Part shown: piece by piece, positions 18,756 through 27,921 of the stretch
How the letters are laid out: each line of letters opens with the position of its first letter
Numbering within the stretch: the first letter of the stretch is position 1
Source of the DNA: Sulfuritalea sp.
Lineage (GTDB): Bacteria > Pseudomonadota > Gammaproteobacteria > Burkholderiales > Rhodocyclaceae
Length of the DNA stretch: 64,000 bases
Assembly (NCBI GenBank): GCA_016710465.1
Contig: JADJVS010000015.1
Location: 186,001-250,000, forward strand
Reading direction: 5' to 3'
The notes under the pieces: model-generated
Seen by the model: only the letters and a program-made list of their open reading frames with translations
Databases searched by the model: none
What the model was told of the DNA's origin: nothing
Position numbers and translations under genes: made by a program

Positions 18756-21029
18756 ATGAACCATCCAGTTCCTCCCGTGATTCCCGCCGCGGCCGTGCCC
18801 GGGCAACCGGTGTTTGTTTCCGCCGAGCGGCCGGAGCACGATGCCGACCGGCTTGCCGATCAATTGCGCTTCTGGCGGCGCAGCATCTCCAAGCACAAGT
18901 GGAGTGCGCTTGGCCTGGCGATGGCGATCGCCTTGCTGACAACGCTGATTGTTTTTGTCATCCAGCCGACATATCGGTCCACGGCGACGCTGATGCTTGA
19001 ATCGAACAAGAGCAAGGTCGTTGGCATCGAAGAAGTCTACAGCGCGATGAGCAGCAACCGCGAGTACTACCAGACCCAGGCGGAAATCCTCAAGTCCGAA
19101 GAACTGGCTCGGCGCATCGTCACCAAGATGCGGCTGGTGGATCACCCTGTAATGGATCCACGCAAACAGATGGAAAGCGGATTTTCGTTGAAGAAACTGG
19201 TGCCGGCCGCATGGCTGGGCGAAGACGAGGCCGAGAAATTCACGCCGGAAAAAATGCAGGCCGCGGTGATAGCCCGATTCAAGAAGGAACTCACCATTGA
19301 ATTGGTAAGAAACAGCCAGTTGATCAGGATCAGCTACGAAAGTCCGGACAAGGAGTTCGCCGCCACCGCCGCCAACTGGGTTGCCGACGGCTTCATCGAA
19401 GCCGACATGGATGCCCGCCTGGCAATGACGCAAAAGGCGGGCGCCTGGCTCACCGAACGTCTTTCCGGATTGCGCAAGAAGCTCGAGGAGTCGGAACGCG
19501 CGCTGCAGCAGTTCCGTGAGCGCGAGCGCATCGTCGACGCCAAGGGTGTCGCGCAGAGCGGCGCATCAAAGCAGCTTGAGCAACTTTCGGAAGGCTTGGT
19601 TTCCGCCCGTCAAAAGCGTGCCGAGGCCGAGGCGGCCTTTCAGCAGGTTCAGGCGGCGCAAAAGTCGAAAATCGACGTCGAATCTATTCCGGCGGTGCAA
19701 AAGAATGCAATCTACATTCAGTTGAAGGCGGCGGAGTCCGCGGCGGAAAGCCGGCTTGCCGACGCGGCAAAAAGGTACGGCCCCGAGCACCCCAAACGGC
19801 AAACCGCGGACGCCGAGGTCCGTGCAGCCAAAGAGAACACCAAGCGACAGATCGATACCATCACCACCAGCATCACCAAGGAATACGAGCTGGTCCGGGC
19901 GCAGGAGAGCGCCGTCGAGAGGGCGCTGGCCCAAAGCAAGGGTGACATCCTCGGAATGAATCGAAAGGAATACGAGCTTGGTGTGCATGAGCGCGAGGTG
20001 GCTTCGAACAAGAGCCTGTATGAGATGTTCACCGCGCGGATGAAGGAAACCAATGTCGCCGGCGACCTGCAGTCGCCGATTGCCCGGGTGGTCGATCCCG
20101 CCGTGGTAAGCGCTGGACCATACAGTCCGCGGAAACTCAGAATCATCGGTATTGCCGCGGTTGTTGGCCTGATCCTTGGCATCATGCTGGCCTTGCTGTT
20201 GGAGTACCTCGACAACACCATCAAGAACGCGGAAGACGTCGATACCAAGCTGCGGCATCCGCTCCTGGGCCAATTGCCGCGACTGAAGGGCAAGATCGAA
20301 GCCGGCGACCTGCAGATCGCCTTCGTCAAGGATAAGGATCCGGGGTTCTCGGAAGAGATCCGTTCGATTCGTACCGGCGTGCTTCTGTCATCGATTGATT
20401 CGCCGCACAAGGTATTGCTGGTCACGTCCTCGATTCCCGGCGAAGGCAAGACCTCGGTGGCGACGAATATCGCGCTGGCCCTCGGGCAGGTGCGCAAGGT
20501 CTGCCTGATCGATGCCGACATGCGCCGGCCAACCGTGGCCAAGGTATTGGGTGTCGATACCACCAGCAAGGGCCTGTCCAATCTCGTATCAGGATCCGAT
20601 CCGACCTCCGAATGCCTGCACTTCAACAAGGAACTGGGCATACACGTGATCCCCAGCGGCGTGGTGCCGCCAAATCCGCTGGAGCTGCTCTCATCGATTC
20701 GTTTTGCCGAGGCCATGAAATGGCTGGAGGATAGTTTCGACGTGGTCGTCATCGACAGTCCGCCGCTGCAACTCGTCAGCGATCCGCTCATCCTGTCCCA
20801 GTTCGCGAATTCCGTGGTCTACGTTGTCAAGGCGGATTCGACGCCGTATCAGGTGGCAGCGGGCGGGCTTTCTCGCCTGCGCGAAGCCAACGCGCATGTC
20901 TTGGGCGTGATCATCAACCAGATCGACCGCGAGAAGGCTGACCGCTACTATGGCTACGGAAAGTACAGCGCCTATGGTTATGGCAAAAAATACAGCTACA
21001 GCAGCGGGTACTCGTCCAAGCAGGCGTGA
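18756..21029 (+). CDS. Polysaccharide copolymerase fused to BY-kinase (Wzc type)
   Basis: Inner-membrane protein that controls chain length and export through autophosphorylation. The 757-residue protein has a Wzz domain between two membrane segments (about residues 50-72 and 461-485), a long coiled-coil periplasmic part, and a cytoplasmic tyrosine kinase with Walker A SSIPGEGKTS (about 560), Walker A' CLIDADMRRP and Walker B VVVIDSPPL. The C-terminus is a Tyr cluster (DRYYGYGKYSAYGYGKKYSY), the phosphorylation site region. It starts two bases after the export gene and overlaps the phosphatase gene. Confidence 0.92.
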   Translation: MNHPVPPVIPAAAVPGQPVFVSAERPEHDADRLADQLRFWRRSISKHKWSALGLAMAIALLTTLIVFVIQPTYRSTATLMLESNKSKVVGIEEVYSAMSSNREYYQTQAEILKSEELARRIVTKMRLVDHPVMDPRKQMESGFSLKKLVPAAWLGEDEAEKFTPEKMQAAVIARFKKELTIELVRNSQLIRISYESPDKEFAATAANWVADGFIEADMDARLAMTQKAGAWLTERLSGLRKKLEESERALQQFRERERIVDAKGVAQSGASKQLEQLSEGLVSARQKRAEAEAAFQQVQAAQKSKIDVESIPAVQKNAIYIQLKAAESAAESRLADAAKRYGPEHPKRQTADAEVRAAKENTKRQIDTITTSITKEYELVRAQESAVERALAQSKGDILGMNRKEYELGVHEREVASNKSLYEMFTARMKETNVAGDLQSPIARVVDPAVVSAGPYSPRKLRIIGIAAVVGLILGIMLALLLEYLDNTIKNAEDVDTKLRHPLLGQLPRLKGKIEAGDLQIAFVKDKDPGFSEEIRSIRTGVLLSSIDSPHKVLLVTSSIPGEGKTSVATNIALALGQVRKVCLIDADMRRPTVAKVLGVDTTSKGLSNLVSGSDPTSECLHFNKELGIHVIPSGVVPPNPLELLSSIRFAEAMKWLEDSFDVVVIDSPPLQLVSDPLILSQFANSVVYVVKADSTPYQVAAGGLSRLREANAHVLGVIINQIDREKADRYYGYGKYSAYGYGKKYSYSSGYSSKQA

Positions 21030-21748
21030 TCGATCTTCATTGTCATCTGCTTCCCGGGATCGACGACGGTCCTGAAACACTTGAATCGGCGCTGCAACTC
21101 GCGCGCCATGCCGTAGCCTCTGGCATTCGCCAATCGGTCGTCACTCCCCATATGCATGCGGGGAGATATGAGAATCGTGCCGTCAGCATACGTCAGGCCG
21201 CAGCCGAGTTTCAGTCGGTACTCGATCAAGAGCGTATAGCACTTCGAATTCAAGCCGCCGCCGAAGTGCGCCTCGACCACGAAATTCTGGCATGGGTCGC
21301 CAACGGGCAGGTTCCATTTCTTGGCCAGTGGCATGGGGAGCACGTGATGCTGCTGGAATTACCCCATGGCCACGTACCTGTCGGTGCCGACAAACTTGTG
21401 GAGTGGTTGCTGAAGCAAGGCATACGCCCGATGATTGCTCACCCCGAGCGCAACAAGGACATCATGCGCAGCGTGGACAAGCTGATCCCCTTCATGCGCC
21501 TCGGTTGCCTGCTTCAGGTGACCGCCGGCGCCGTCGCGGGCACTTTTGGCGAGGGCGCCCGCGCTCGTGCCGTGGATCTGCTCGACAAGGGGTGGGTCAC
21601 GGTGTTGGCATCGGATGCCCACAATCTGGAGGCCCGCCCCCCCGAACTCGAACCCGGCCGGGCCGCGGCGGCGGTCATCGTCGGCGAGGCCGAGTCCTGG
21701 AACCTGGTGCGCCACCGCCCGGCCGATATCACAGGTGCCGGCGCATGA
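21026..21748 (+). CDS. PHP-type protein-tyrosine phosphatase (CpsB/YwqE family)
   Basis: Metal-dependent phosphatase that dephosphorylates the tyrosine kinase. The 240-residue protein shows the PHP motifs DLHCHLLPGIDDGP (residues 3-16), VTPHMHAGRYEN, AAEVRLDHE, AHPERN and LASDAHN. The GTG start overlaps the kinase stop (GTGA), so kinase and phosphatase are made together, matching their opposing roles. Confidence 0.9.
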   Translation: MIDLHCHLLPGIDDGPETLESALQLARHAVASGIRQSVVTPHMHAGRYENRAVSIRQAAAEFQSVLDQERIALRIQAAAEVRLDHEILAWVANGQVPFLGQWHGEHVMLLELPHGHVPVGADKLVEWLLKQGIRPMIAHPERNKDIMRSVDKLIPFMRLGCLLQVTAGAVAGTFGEGARARAVDLLDKGWVTVLASDAHNLEARPPELEPGRAAAAVIVGEAESWNLVRHRPADITGAGA

Positions 21749-22428
21749 GACGTATCGTTTCACTGCACGGAGTTGCCGCCATCCTGCTGCTGGCGACAAT
21801 TGCCGCAACGACCTATTTCACTGTTATGCGCTTCGCCGCCGAACTGAGCGCGCAGGACGCGCGTTATCGCTTCGAGCGCTGGGAGGCCGGAAAGGCCAAG
21901 CCGAAGGCCGGGGAAGTTGCCGTTGCCGTTGCCGCGCTGCGCGCCGCCCTGGCCTACGAGCCGGGCAACCCGAACCTCCATTCAGACCTAGGCCGCCTGC
22001 TTTACTGGGACGTACACGCCGGATCGCTGGTCGATGCGGAGTCGCGGGGCTCGCGTGAGGCGGCGCTGGAACGCTTTCATCAGGTGGCCCGTTTGCGCCC
22101 GTCCTCCGGCCATACCTGGGCCAATATTGCGCTGGCCCGCTATGTGCTCGGCCATGTCGGACTCGAGTTCGCCCTTGCGCTGGATCAGACCCTGCGCTGG
22201 GCACCTTGGCAGCCGCTGCTGCAACTGAGCGCGATACAACTCGGCCTCGCCACCTGGCAGATCCTCGATGAACCCAGGCAGCGCCTGGTCGCCGAGGCAA
22301 TCCAGCGTCAGGCGACATGGAAAATGGTGGACCAGAAGCCGGCCTTGATCCGGCTGTTGCGCGCTTATGGGCACATGGAACTCGGCTGCCCGTGGGCCGG
22401 CGCCGCGCTGGGCTGTCCCGCCACCTGA
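21745..22428 (+). CDS. Membrane-anchored TPR-like protein
   Basis: The 227-residue protein has one N-terminal membrane segment (about residues 8-28) and helical repeats including AALAYEPGNPNLHSDLGRLLYW and HQVARLRPSSGHTWANIALARYVLG, which resemble tetratricopeptide repeats. It overlaps the phosphatase stop by four bases, so it is the last gene of the kinase operon. Its 3' end overlaps the convergent O-antigen-ligase gene by 64 bases, and a dispersed repeat begins at the base after its TGA. No specific function is recognised; a role in polymer assembly fits the context. Confidence 0.65.
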   Translation: MRRIVSLHGVAAILLLATIAATTYFTVMRFAAELSAQDARYRFERWEAGKAKPKAGEVAVAVAALRAALAYEPGNPNLHSDLGRLLYWDVHAGSLVDAESRGSREAALERFHQVARLRPSSGHTWANIALARYVLGHVGLEFALALDQTLRWAPWQPLLQLSAIQLGLATWQILDEPRQRLVAEAIQRQATWKMVDQKPALIRLLRAYGHMELGCPWAGAALGCPAT

Positions 22429-23879
22429 GATCGCCGTGTTCCCAGCGCCGACTCCCGGCGCAGACTGGCCGCTATCCAGGCCAATGCCAGTATCACCGTG
22501 GTGGTGAAGGATGTCGCCGGCATCTGCAGGTTGAAATCCACGCTGCTATGAATCAGCAGCCAGCAGATTGCCATGGTCACGCCAAAGCCCGTGCCGCGCA
22601 TCAGCGCATCGCGGCGCAGGCGCATGGCCCGCAGCGCCTGCCGCAGCGCGCCTAGCACCACCGCCCCGCACAGCAGCAGCCCCACCACACCGGTTTCCGC
22701 CGCGATCTGTACGTAGTCGTTGTGGGCGAAGTCGTAGAAGCCGTTCAGCTTTTCGTTGTGATAGCTGGGAAACACGACATAGAAGCTGCCGCCGCCGGAG
22801 CCTGTCACCGGGAAATCCTTGAGGTAGGGCAGGGCGGCGCGGCTGACTTCGTCGCGATCCTCGGTGGGCAGCACGTTTTCTGCGTTGGTCGAAACCTCGG
22901 TGCCCTGAATGCGCTGCGCCACTTGGTCCACGCCAAACCAGGTGCCGACGATCAGTACATCGAGCACGACCAGGCTGGCGAGGAAGAGCATGGTTGAGCG
23001 CGGCGCGCCGCGCATCAGAAGCAGCCCCAGCGCGCCGACAATCAGTGTGCCGGCGAAAAAGGCCGTGTTGCCCATGCGCGAGCGCGTCAACACCAGGCCG
23101 ATCACCATCACGATCAGATAAATGCGCAAGCGTGCCTTTTCGCCGAGCAGTAATCGCGCAACGGAGCGCAGGCGCTGACGCCAGGTGTGCACCGACTCGC
23201 CGCCCAATCGGGCGATCATCAGGCCGATGCCGACGGCAAGGCAAAGATTGAGGTACCCGGCGAGATGATTGCGGTTGACGTAAGTGCCGGTGGAGACGCC
23301 CAGGTTGTGGACCTTCTTGACGATGAAGCCATACTCCAGGCCCGAGAGCACCATCACGCTGCCATAGAGCGCCTGCAGCATGCCGCAAATCACCAGAGTC
23401 TGGAGCAGAAGTTCTAGGCGCTGGCGGCTATTGACCAGCAGCAGGGTAAGGGCGAAGGCTGCGCTCCAGGCCACGGACTTGAGCAGGAAATCCAGCGTCG
23501 CGTGGGGGTCGAGGCTGAGTGTCAGCCTTGCCGGTAGCGGCAGGCCGAGCGCGGCGGCGGCCAGCCCATGGGTTTCATGGGCCTTGGGCGAAAGCGATTG
23601 CACCAGGCCAGCCGGCAGGGCAACGAGTTGTAGTCCAACCCACAGGCACCATAGCAGCAGGGCCAGCAGCGCCCAGCGTGCGTGTCGGAAAGCTGGCGTG
23701 AGCTCGCAGCGGCCGCGCAGCCACAATAGCACCCAGCCCGTGGAGAGCAGGCAGAGCGCAACCACCAGCAGCGTCCAGGCCCATGTCGGAACGCTGCCCT
23801 TGGGTAGCGGCGCCAGAACGAGTAGGGCCAGCAGGCCAAGGTAGAGCGAGGCCGAGTTGTCGCGGGGCTGTGTCGGCAT
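22365..23879 (-). CDS. O-antigen ligase/polymerase family protein (Wzy_C)
   Basis: The 504-residue integral membrane protein has about twelve hydrophobic segments and a periplasmic loop with VTGSGGGSFYVVFPSYHNEKLNGFYDFAHNDYVQIAAETG, the Wzy_C signature (G-x-G-x-x-F and the H-N-x-x-x-Q type motif). Such proteins polymerise or ligate lipid-linked glycans. It is transcribed against the kinase operon and overlaps the TPR gene tail to tail. Its last residues, from about SLRRESALGTRRSQVAG, are encoded by a dispersed-repeat copy and do not look family-like. Confidence 0.85.
   Translation of the reverse strand: MPTQPRDNSASLYLGLLALLVLAPLPKGSVPTWAWTLLVVALCLLSTGWVLLWLRGRCELTPAFRHARWALLALLLWCLWVGLQLVALPAGLVQSLSPKAHETHGLAAAALGLPLPARLTLSLDPHATLDFLLKSVAWSAAFALTLLLVNSRQRLELLLQTLVICGMLQALYGSVMVLSGLEYGFIVKKVHNLGVSTGTYVNRNHLAGYLNLCLAVGIGLMIARLGGESVHTWRQRLRSVARLLLGEKARLRIYLIVMVIGLVLTRSRMGNTAFFAGTLIVGALGLLLMRGAPRSTMLFLASLVVLDVLIVGTWFGVDQVAQRIQGTEVSTNAENVLPTEDRDEVSRAALPYLKDFPVTGSGGGSFYVVFPSYHNEKLNGFYDFAHNDYVQIAAETGVVGLLLCGAVVLGALRQALRAMRLRRDALMRGTGFGVTMAICWLLIHSSVDFNLQMPATSFTTTVILALAWIAASLRRESALGTRRSQVAGQPSAAPAHGQPSSMCP
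22429..22453 (+). repeat. Dispersed short repeat, copy B
   Basis: GATCGCCGT, GTTC, CCAGCGCCGACT. It begins immediately after the TPR gene stop and is read on the minus strand as part of the C-terminal tail of the ligase-family protein. Confidence 0.75.
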
Positions 23880-23906
23880 GGGAGCTTTTATCTGACGTGC
23901 GCCAAA

Positions 23907-23934
23907 GAAAATCGGGGCCGAAGCCCCGATTTTC
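23907..23934 (-). terminator. Terminator downstream of the FecR-domain gene
   Basis: GAAAATCGGGGC and GCCCCGATTTTC form a perfect twelve-base-pair inverted repeat around CGAA. On the minus strand it follows the FecR-domain gene by about 16 bases and precedes the ligase-family gene, partly separating the two. Confidence 0.8.
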
Positions 23935-23949
23935 GGTTACGCGCAAAGC

Positions 23950-25122
23950 TTACTGGCAGGGACTCTGTCCCGCCCCGCCGCAGGTTACCGGAGGCGGAGT
24001 TGGAGGCTTGAACTCCTGCAGAACATTCAATATCTGCTGCTGCTCAGCCGTTGGAAGGGGTCCCTGCTGTCCCGTTCCCTGTTGTCCCGTTCCCTGCTGC
24101 GCGGATCCCTGCTGCTGCGCCTGCTGCTGGGCCTGTTGATCGAGCTGGTTGATCTGTGTTGCATTCAGCTTTTGGTCAGCCGGGAGTATGTTATTAATTG
24201 CCTTTACGGTGTCGACAGCCTGTTGGGTCTCAGACTTCCCGACGGGCGGGGTGGCACCAGGGGTCGTTCCGGATTTCGCCGGCGCACCCGTCGCTGTGGC
24301 GCTTGTCGCACCCGCTTGTACCGCAGCCTGGATGGCCTGCTGGGTTGCCTGCAGGGTAGCCACGACAGCCTCTTGAACCTGCCGTGCGGCAGTCGCGGCC
24401 TCAGCCTTCTGTGCGTCGGTGGCCCCGGGAGCCTGGGCTGTAGCAGCAAGCGCGGTGGCCTTAGCCACGGCCTGCACCAGTGTCGACTGCTGACTAACCC
24501 CGACCGGGTTGGTTGGCGGTACTGCCTTTTGCACGGTGGCGGCTACTGCGGCGATCGCCGCCGCAGGTAGCGTAATAACAGGAACCGGTACCACGGGTGC
24601 GCTAGTCTGGCCGGTCGCGCCTTGGCCCGTGCTGATGGGTACGGCATTTAGGGTGATGGCGCCATTCTGAACCGTTACCGTGTAATTGACGCCAGCGATG
24701 TTGATCGCCAAGTCGGTGCCGCGGATGCCGATCGTCGCCGTGCCGGCTTTCATCGCAATGGCTTCCTTGCGAGTGCCGCCGATGACGCCGGTGATGAAGC
24801 GCATGCCGCCCGACAGCAGCGACATGGCGACGCTGCTCTGTGCCACGTTCTTCTTGTTGTAGTCGTACTTCTCGATCGCGAAGCGGGAATTCTCCTGGAG
24901 CACGACGATCTGGCCATCCTCGAACTTGACGGTCATCGAGCCGCCCTTGTCAACCGAGATCACATCGCCGGATTCAAGCAGGCCGCCGATCGCGAGGGTG
25001 CGTGACTTGCCAGCCGTGGCGGCACTGCCGCTGCCTGTCATTTCGTGGACGTAGGCGGCGGGAACGGCAAGCGCCATGCTCGACACCAACATCAATATCA
25101 GGCCCAGGAACTTCTTGATCAT
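23950..25122 (-). CDS. Secreted FecR-domain protein with Ala/Gln-rich tail
   Basis: The 390-residue protein has a signal peptide (MIKKFLGLILMLVSSMALA) and a FecR domain at about residues 40-160 (LLESGDVISVDKGGSMTVKFEDGQIVVLQENSRF, TATIGIRGTDLAI). This is the ligand-sensing fold of FecR, but no TonB receptor or sigma factor is nearby. Residues 190-390 are low-complexity, with QQAQQQAQQQ and a GTGQQ tandem repeat (24070-24100 region), ending TCGGAGQSPCQ with two Cys. Possibly a surface or matrix protein linked to the polysaccharide; function unknown. Confidence 0.75.
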   Translation of the reverse strand: MIKKFLGLILMLVSSMALAVPAAYVHEMTGSGSAATAGKSRTLAIGGLLESGDVISVDKGGSMTVKFEDGQIVVLQENSRFAIEKYDYNKKNVAQSSVAMSLLSGGMRFITGVIGGTRKEAIAMKAGTATIGIRGTDLAINIAGVNYTVTVQNGAITLNAVPISTGQGATGQTSAPVVPVPVITLPAAAIAAVAATVQKAVPPTNPVGVSQQSTLVQAVAKATALAATAQAPGATDAQKAEAATAARQVQEAVVATLQATQQAIQAAVQAGATSATATGAPAKSGTTPGATPPVGKSETQQAVDTVKAINNILPADQKLNATQINQLDQQAQQQAQQQGSAQQGTGQQGTGQQGPLPTAEQQQILNVLQEFKPPTPPPVTCGGAGQSPCQ

Positions 25123-25154
25123 GATGGATACCCCAAGGTAGGACGGACCGGGAA

Positions 25155-25160
25155 ATTATA
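25155..25160 (-). promoter_or_regulatory. -10 element of the FecR-domain gene
   Basis: On the minus strand TATAAT lies 33 bases before the FecR-domain ATG; the -35 at 17 bases (GGTTCT) is poor. The 133-base divergent region also holds the start signals of the plus-strand aminotransferase. Confidence 0.45.
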
Positions 25161-25255
25161 TCCAAGTAGTTCACACAAGAACCAGGAGATTGCGGCAAAT
25201 ACCGAGGCATTTTTTGCTTACTGTGGGAGTTTTTCAACGTAGGATGCCAGTGACC

Positions 25256-26371
25256 ATGCCTCGCAAGCCCATTACCGTCACGCAGCCCAGCCTGCCGCCC
25301 CTGGAAGAGTTCATTCCGTATCTGGAAGAAATCTGGGAAAGCAAGTGGCTGACCAACAACGGCCCGTTTCACGGCCAGCTCGAAAAGGCCTTGTGCGATT
25401 ACTTCGGCGTCGAGCACCTGGCCCTGTTTGCCAACGGCACGGTGGCCCTGATCACGGCCTTGCAGACACTGCGGATTTCAGGCGAAGTGATCACCACGCC
25501 TTACTCCTTCGTCGCCACCAGTCACTCCTTGCTGTGGAACAACATCCAGCCGGTGTTCGTCGATATCGACCCGCAGCGCATGACGCTCGACCCGGCAAGG
25601 ATCGAGGCCGCGATCACACCGCGTACCATGGCCATCATGCCGGTGCATTGCTACGGCTATCCGTGTGACGTCGAGCGTATCCAGCAAATCGCCGATACCT
25701 ACGGCCTGAAAGTCATCTACGACGCCGCCCATGCCTTTGGCGTGCGCTACAAGGGCGAAAGCCTGGTCAGGCACGGCGATCTCTCGGTGCTGAGCTTCCA
25801 TGCCACCAAGGTATTCAACACCTTTGAGGGCGGAGCGATCGTCTGCCCCGACGCCAAGACCAAGCAGCGCATCGACTTCCTCAAGAATTTCGGCTTCGCC
25901 GACGAGGTCACCGTGATGGCGCCGGGCATCAACGGCAAGATGAACGAATTCCAGGCGGCGCTGGGAATGCTGCAACTGAGCAAGATCGGGCAGGCGCTTG
26001 AAAAGCGCGCTGTGCTGGACCGGAGATACCGCGAGGGGCTGGCTCAGGTACGCGGCATCACATTGCCGCAAGCGCCGGCGGGAACGACACACAACCATGC
26101 CTATTTCCCCGTGCTGGTCGAGCCCGACTATCCGATGCGCCGCGACGAGCTGTATGCGCGCCTGCGCAAGGAAGATATATTTGCCAGGCGCTACTTCTAT
26201 CCGCTGATCAGCGACCTGCCGATGTACCGGGGCCTGCCGTCGGCCAACCCGGCGCATTTGCCGGTGGCGAAATCGGTATCCGAGCGAATACTGTGCCTGC
26301 CGATTTATCCCGACCTGCCGCCCGACGAGGTCGATAGGGTGATCGGGATTGTCGCTTCTGCAACCGCCTAG
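25256..26371 (+). CDS. DegT/DnrJ/EryC1/StrS family sugar aminotransferase
   Basis: PLP enzyme that transfers an amino group to a keto-deoxy nucleotide sugar. The 371-residue protein has NGTVALITALQTL, the PLP-contact VIYDAAHAFGV, and the catalytic-Lys motif SFHATKVFNTFEGG, resembling the VioA/FdtB subgroup that acts on dTDP-4-keto-6-deoxyglucose. ATG 25256 is chosen because AGGA lies about eleven bases upstream; an ATG at 25244 is possible. It is divergent from the FecR gene and begins the nucleotide-sugar section. The substrate is inferred. Confidence 0.88.
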   Translation: MPRKPITVTQPSLPPLEEFIPYLEEIWESKWLTNNGPFHGQLEKALCDYFGVEHLALFANGTVALITALQTLRISGEVITTPYSFVATSHSLLWNNIQPVFVDIDPQRMTLDPARIEAAITPRTMAIMPVHCYGYPCDVERIQQIADTYGLKVIYDAAHAFGVRYKGESLVRHGDLSVLSFHATKVFNTFEGGAIVCPDAKTKQRIDFLKNFGFADEVTVMAPGINGKMNEFQAALGMLQLSKIGQALEKRAVLDRRYREGLAQVRGITLPQAPAGTTHNHAYFPVLVEPDYPMRRDELYARLRKEDIFARRYFYPLISDLPMYRGLPSANPAHLPVAKSVSERILCLPIYPDLPPDEVDRVIGIVASATA

Positions 26372-26408
26372 AAGCATCGGCGGACGAAGCGGCAATCCGG
26401 CTTTCCGT

Positions 26409-26438
26409 TTGGTTCGACCGAGGTAGATACTGCATAAT
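26409..26438 (+). promoter_or_regulatory. Possible promoter of the tviB-like gene
   Basis: TTGGTT (26409-26414), 18 bases and CATAAT (26433-26438) lie in the 173-base gap before the dehydrogenase gene. The match is moderate. The rest of the gap shows nothing beyond CAGCGCCGACT at 26512-26522, which matches only the end of the dispersed repeat. Confidence 0.3.
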
Positions 26439-26544
26439 CCCCGCCGTCCAGCCATCCGCAACGGCGAGGAGAGCGTTTCTTGCTCGACCGTCTTGTTGCG
26501 CAGTTGGGTTATCAGCGCCGACTTTCCATCCCGCTTTCCATCTC

Positions 26545-27825
26545 ATGACCCCTATTTCCACGCCCAGAATCGCCATCATCGGCCTCGGCTACGTTGGCCT
26601 GCCGCTCGCCGTGGAGTTCGGCAAGATCCTCCCGGTCGTCGGCTTCGACATCAAGCAAGGCCGCATTGATGAGCTCAGGTCCGGCCACGATAGCACCCGT
26701 GAGGTCGAGTCCGGGGACCTCGCTGCCGCCGCGCAACTCCGCTATTCCGCCAAACCCGACGACCTCAAATCCTGCAACGTCTTCATCGTCACCGTGCCCA
26801 CGCCGGTGGACCAGGCTAATCGCCCCGACCTGACCCCGCTGGTCAAGGCCTCCGAAACCGTCGGCAAGGTGATGGGCAAGGGCGCCATCGTCATCTACGA
26901 ATCCACTGTCTATCCCGGCGCCACCGAAGAAGTCTGCGTTCCCGTGCTCGAGCGTCACTCCGGCCTCAAGTTCAACCGCGACTTCTTCGCCGGCTACAGC
27001 CCGGAGCGCATCAACCCCGGCGACAAACAGCACCGCCTGCCCACCATCAAGAAAGTCACATCCGGCTCCACCCCCGAGATCGCGGACTTCGTCGATGCCC
27101 TGTATCGCCGCGTCGTTACCGCCGGCACCCATAAAGCCAGTTCCATCAAGGTCGCCGAAGCCGCCAAGGTGATTGAGAACACCCAGCGCGACCTCAACAT
27201 CGCCCTGATGAACGAACTGGCGCTGATCTTCAACCGCCTCGGCATAGACACCCTGGATGTGCTCGAAGCCGCCGGCACCAAGTGGAACTTCCTGCCTTTC
27301 CGCCCCGGCCTCGTCGGCGGCCACTGCATTGGCGTGGACCCTTACTACCTCACCCACAAGGCACAGGAAATCGGCTACCACGCCGAAGTCATCCTCGCCG
27401 GGCGGCGGATCAACGACGGCATGGGCGGCCACGTGGCCGGGCAGGTGGTCAAGTTGATGCTGAGGAAAGGCATCAACGTTGTCGGTTCGCGCATCCTGGT
27501 GCTGGGCTTCACTTTCAAGGAAGGCTGCCCGGACGTAAGGAACACCAAGGTGATCGACATCATTCGGGAACTGGAAGGTTACAACGCCAAGGTCGACATC
27601 TACGACCCGTGGATCGACCCGGCCGAAGCCGAGCACGAATACGGCGTGCGGGCCATGGCGCAACCGCCGACAGCCAACACCTACGATGCCATCGTGCTGG
27701 CCGTGGCACACCCGGAATTCCTGCAACTCGGCGCCGCCGGCATCCATGCCCTAGGCAAGGCGGAGCATGTGCTCTATGACGTCAAGTCGTTACTGCGCAA
27801 GGAACAAGCCGATGGTCGCCTTTGA
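26545..27825 (+). CDS. tviB: UDP-N-acetylhexosamine dehydrogenase (TviB/WbpO type)
   Basis: Oxidises C6 of a UDP-N-acetyl-hexosamine to the uronic acid using NAD. The 426-residue protein has the Rossmann start IAIIGLGYVGLPLA, YSPERINPGD, AEAAKVIENTQRDLNIALMNE and the catalytic GGHCIGVDPYYLT (Cys nucleophile, about residue 260), then GFTFKEGCPDVRNTKV. These match the Vi-antigen TviB/VipA subfamily. WecB at 50781-51878 could supply the epimer substrate. GC and codons resemble the housekeeping genes, unlike the genes that follow. Confidence 0.9.
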   Translation: MTPISTPRIAIIGLGYVGLPLAVEFGKILPVVGFDIKQGRIDELRSGHDSTREVESGDLAAAAQLRYSAKPDDLKSCNVFIVTVPTPVDQANRPDLTPLVKASETVGKVMGKGAIVIYESTVYPGATEEVCVPVLERHSGLKFNRDFFAGYSPERINPGDKQHRLPTIKKVTSGSTPEIADFVDALYRRVVTAGTHKASSIKVAEAAKVIENTQRDLNIALMNELALIFNRLGIDTLDVLEAAGTKWNFLPFRPGLVGGHCIGVDPYYLTHKAQEIGYHAEVILAGRRINDGMGGHVAGQVVKLMLRKGINVVGSRILVLGFTFKEGCPDVRNTKVIDIIRELEGYNAKVDIYDPWIDPAEAEHEYGVRAMAQPPTANTYDAIVLAVAHPEFLQLGAAGIHALGKAEHVLYDVKSLLRKEQADGRL

Positions 27826-27921
27826 ATAACTCAGGTACGCTTTTGCTGGTGACAAATTGCTTCTTTCAACTGAACTCGCGCTTGAAATGATGCAAGCTCG
27901 CCCACTCATTTCGGAGTAAAG

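Noticed and set aside
26512..26522. CAGCGCCGACT before tviB as a further repeat copy
   Set aside because: Only the last eleven bases match; the upstream half does not, so it may be chance.
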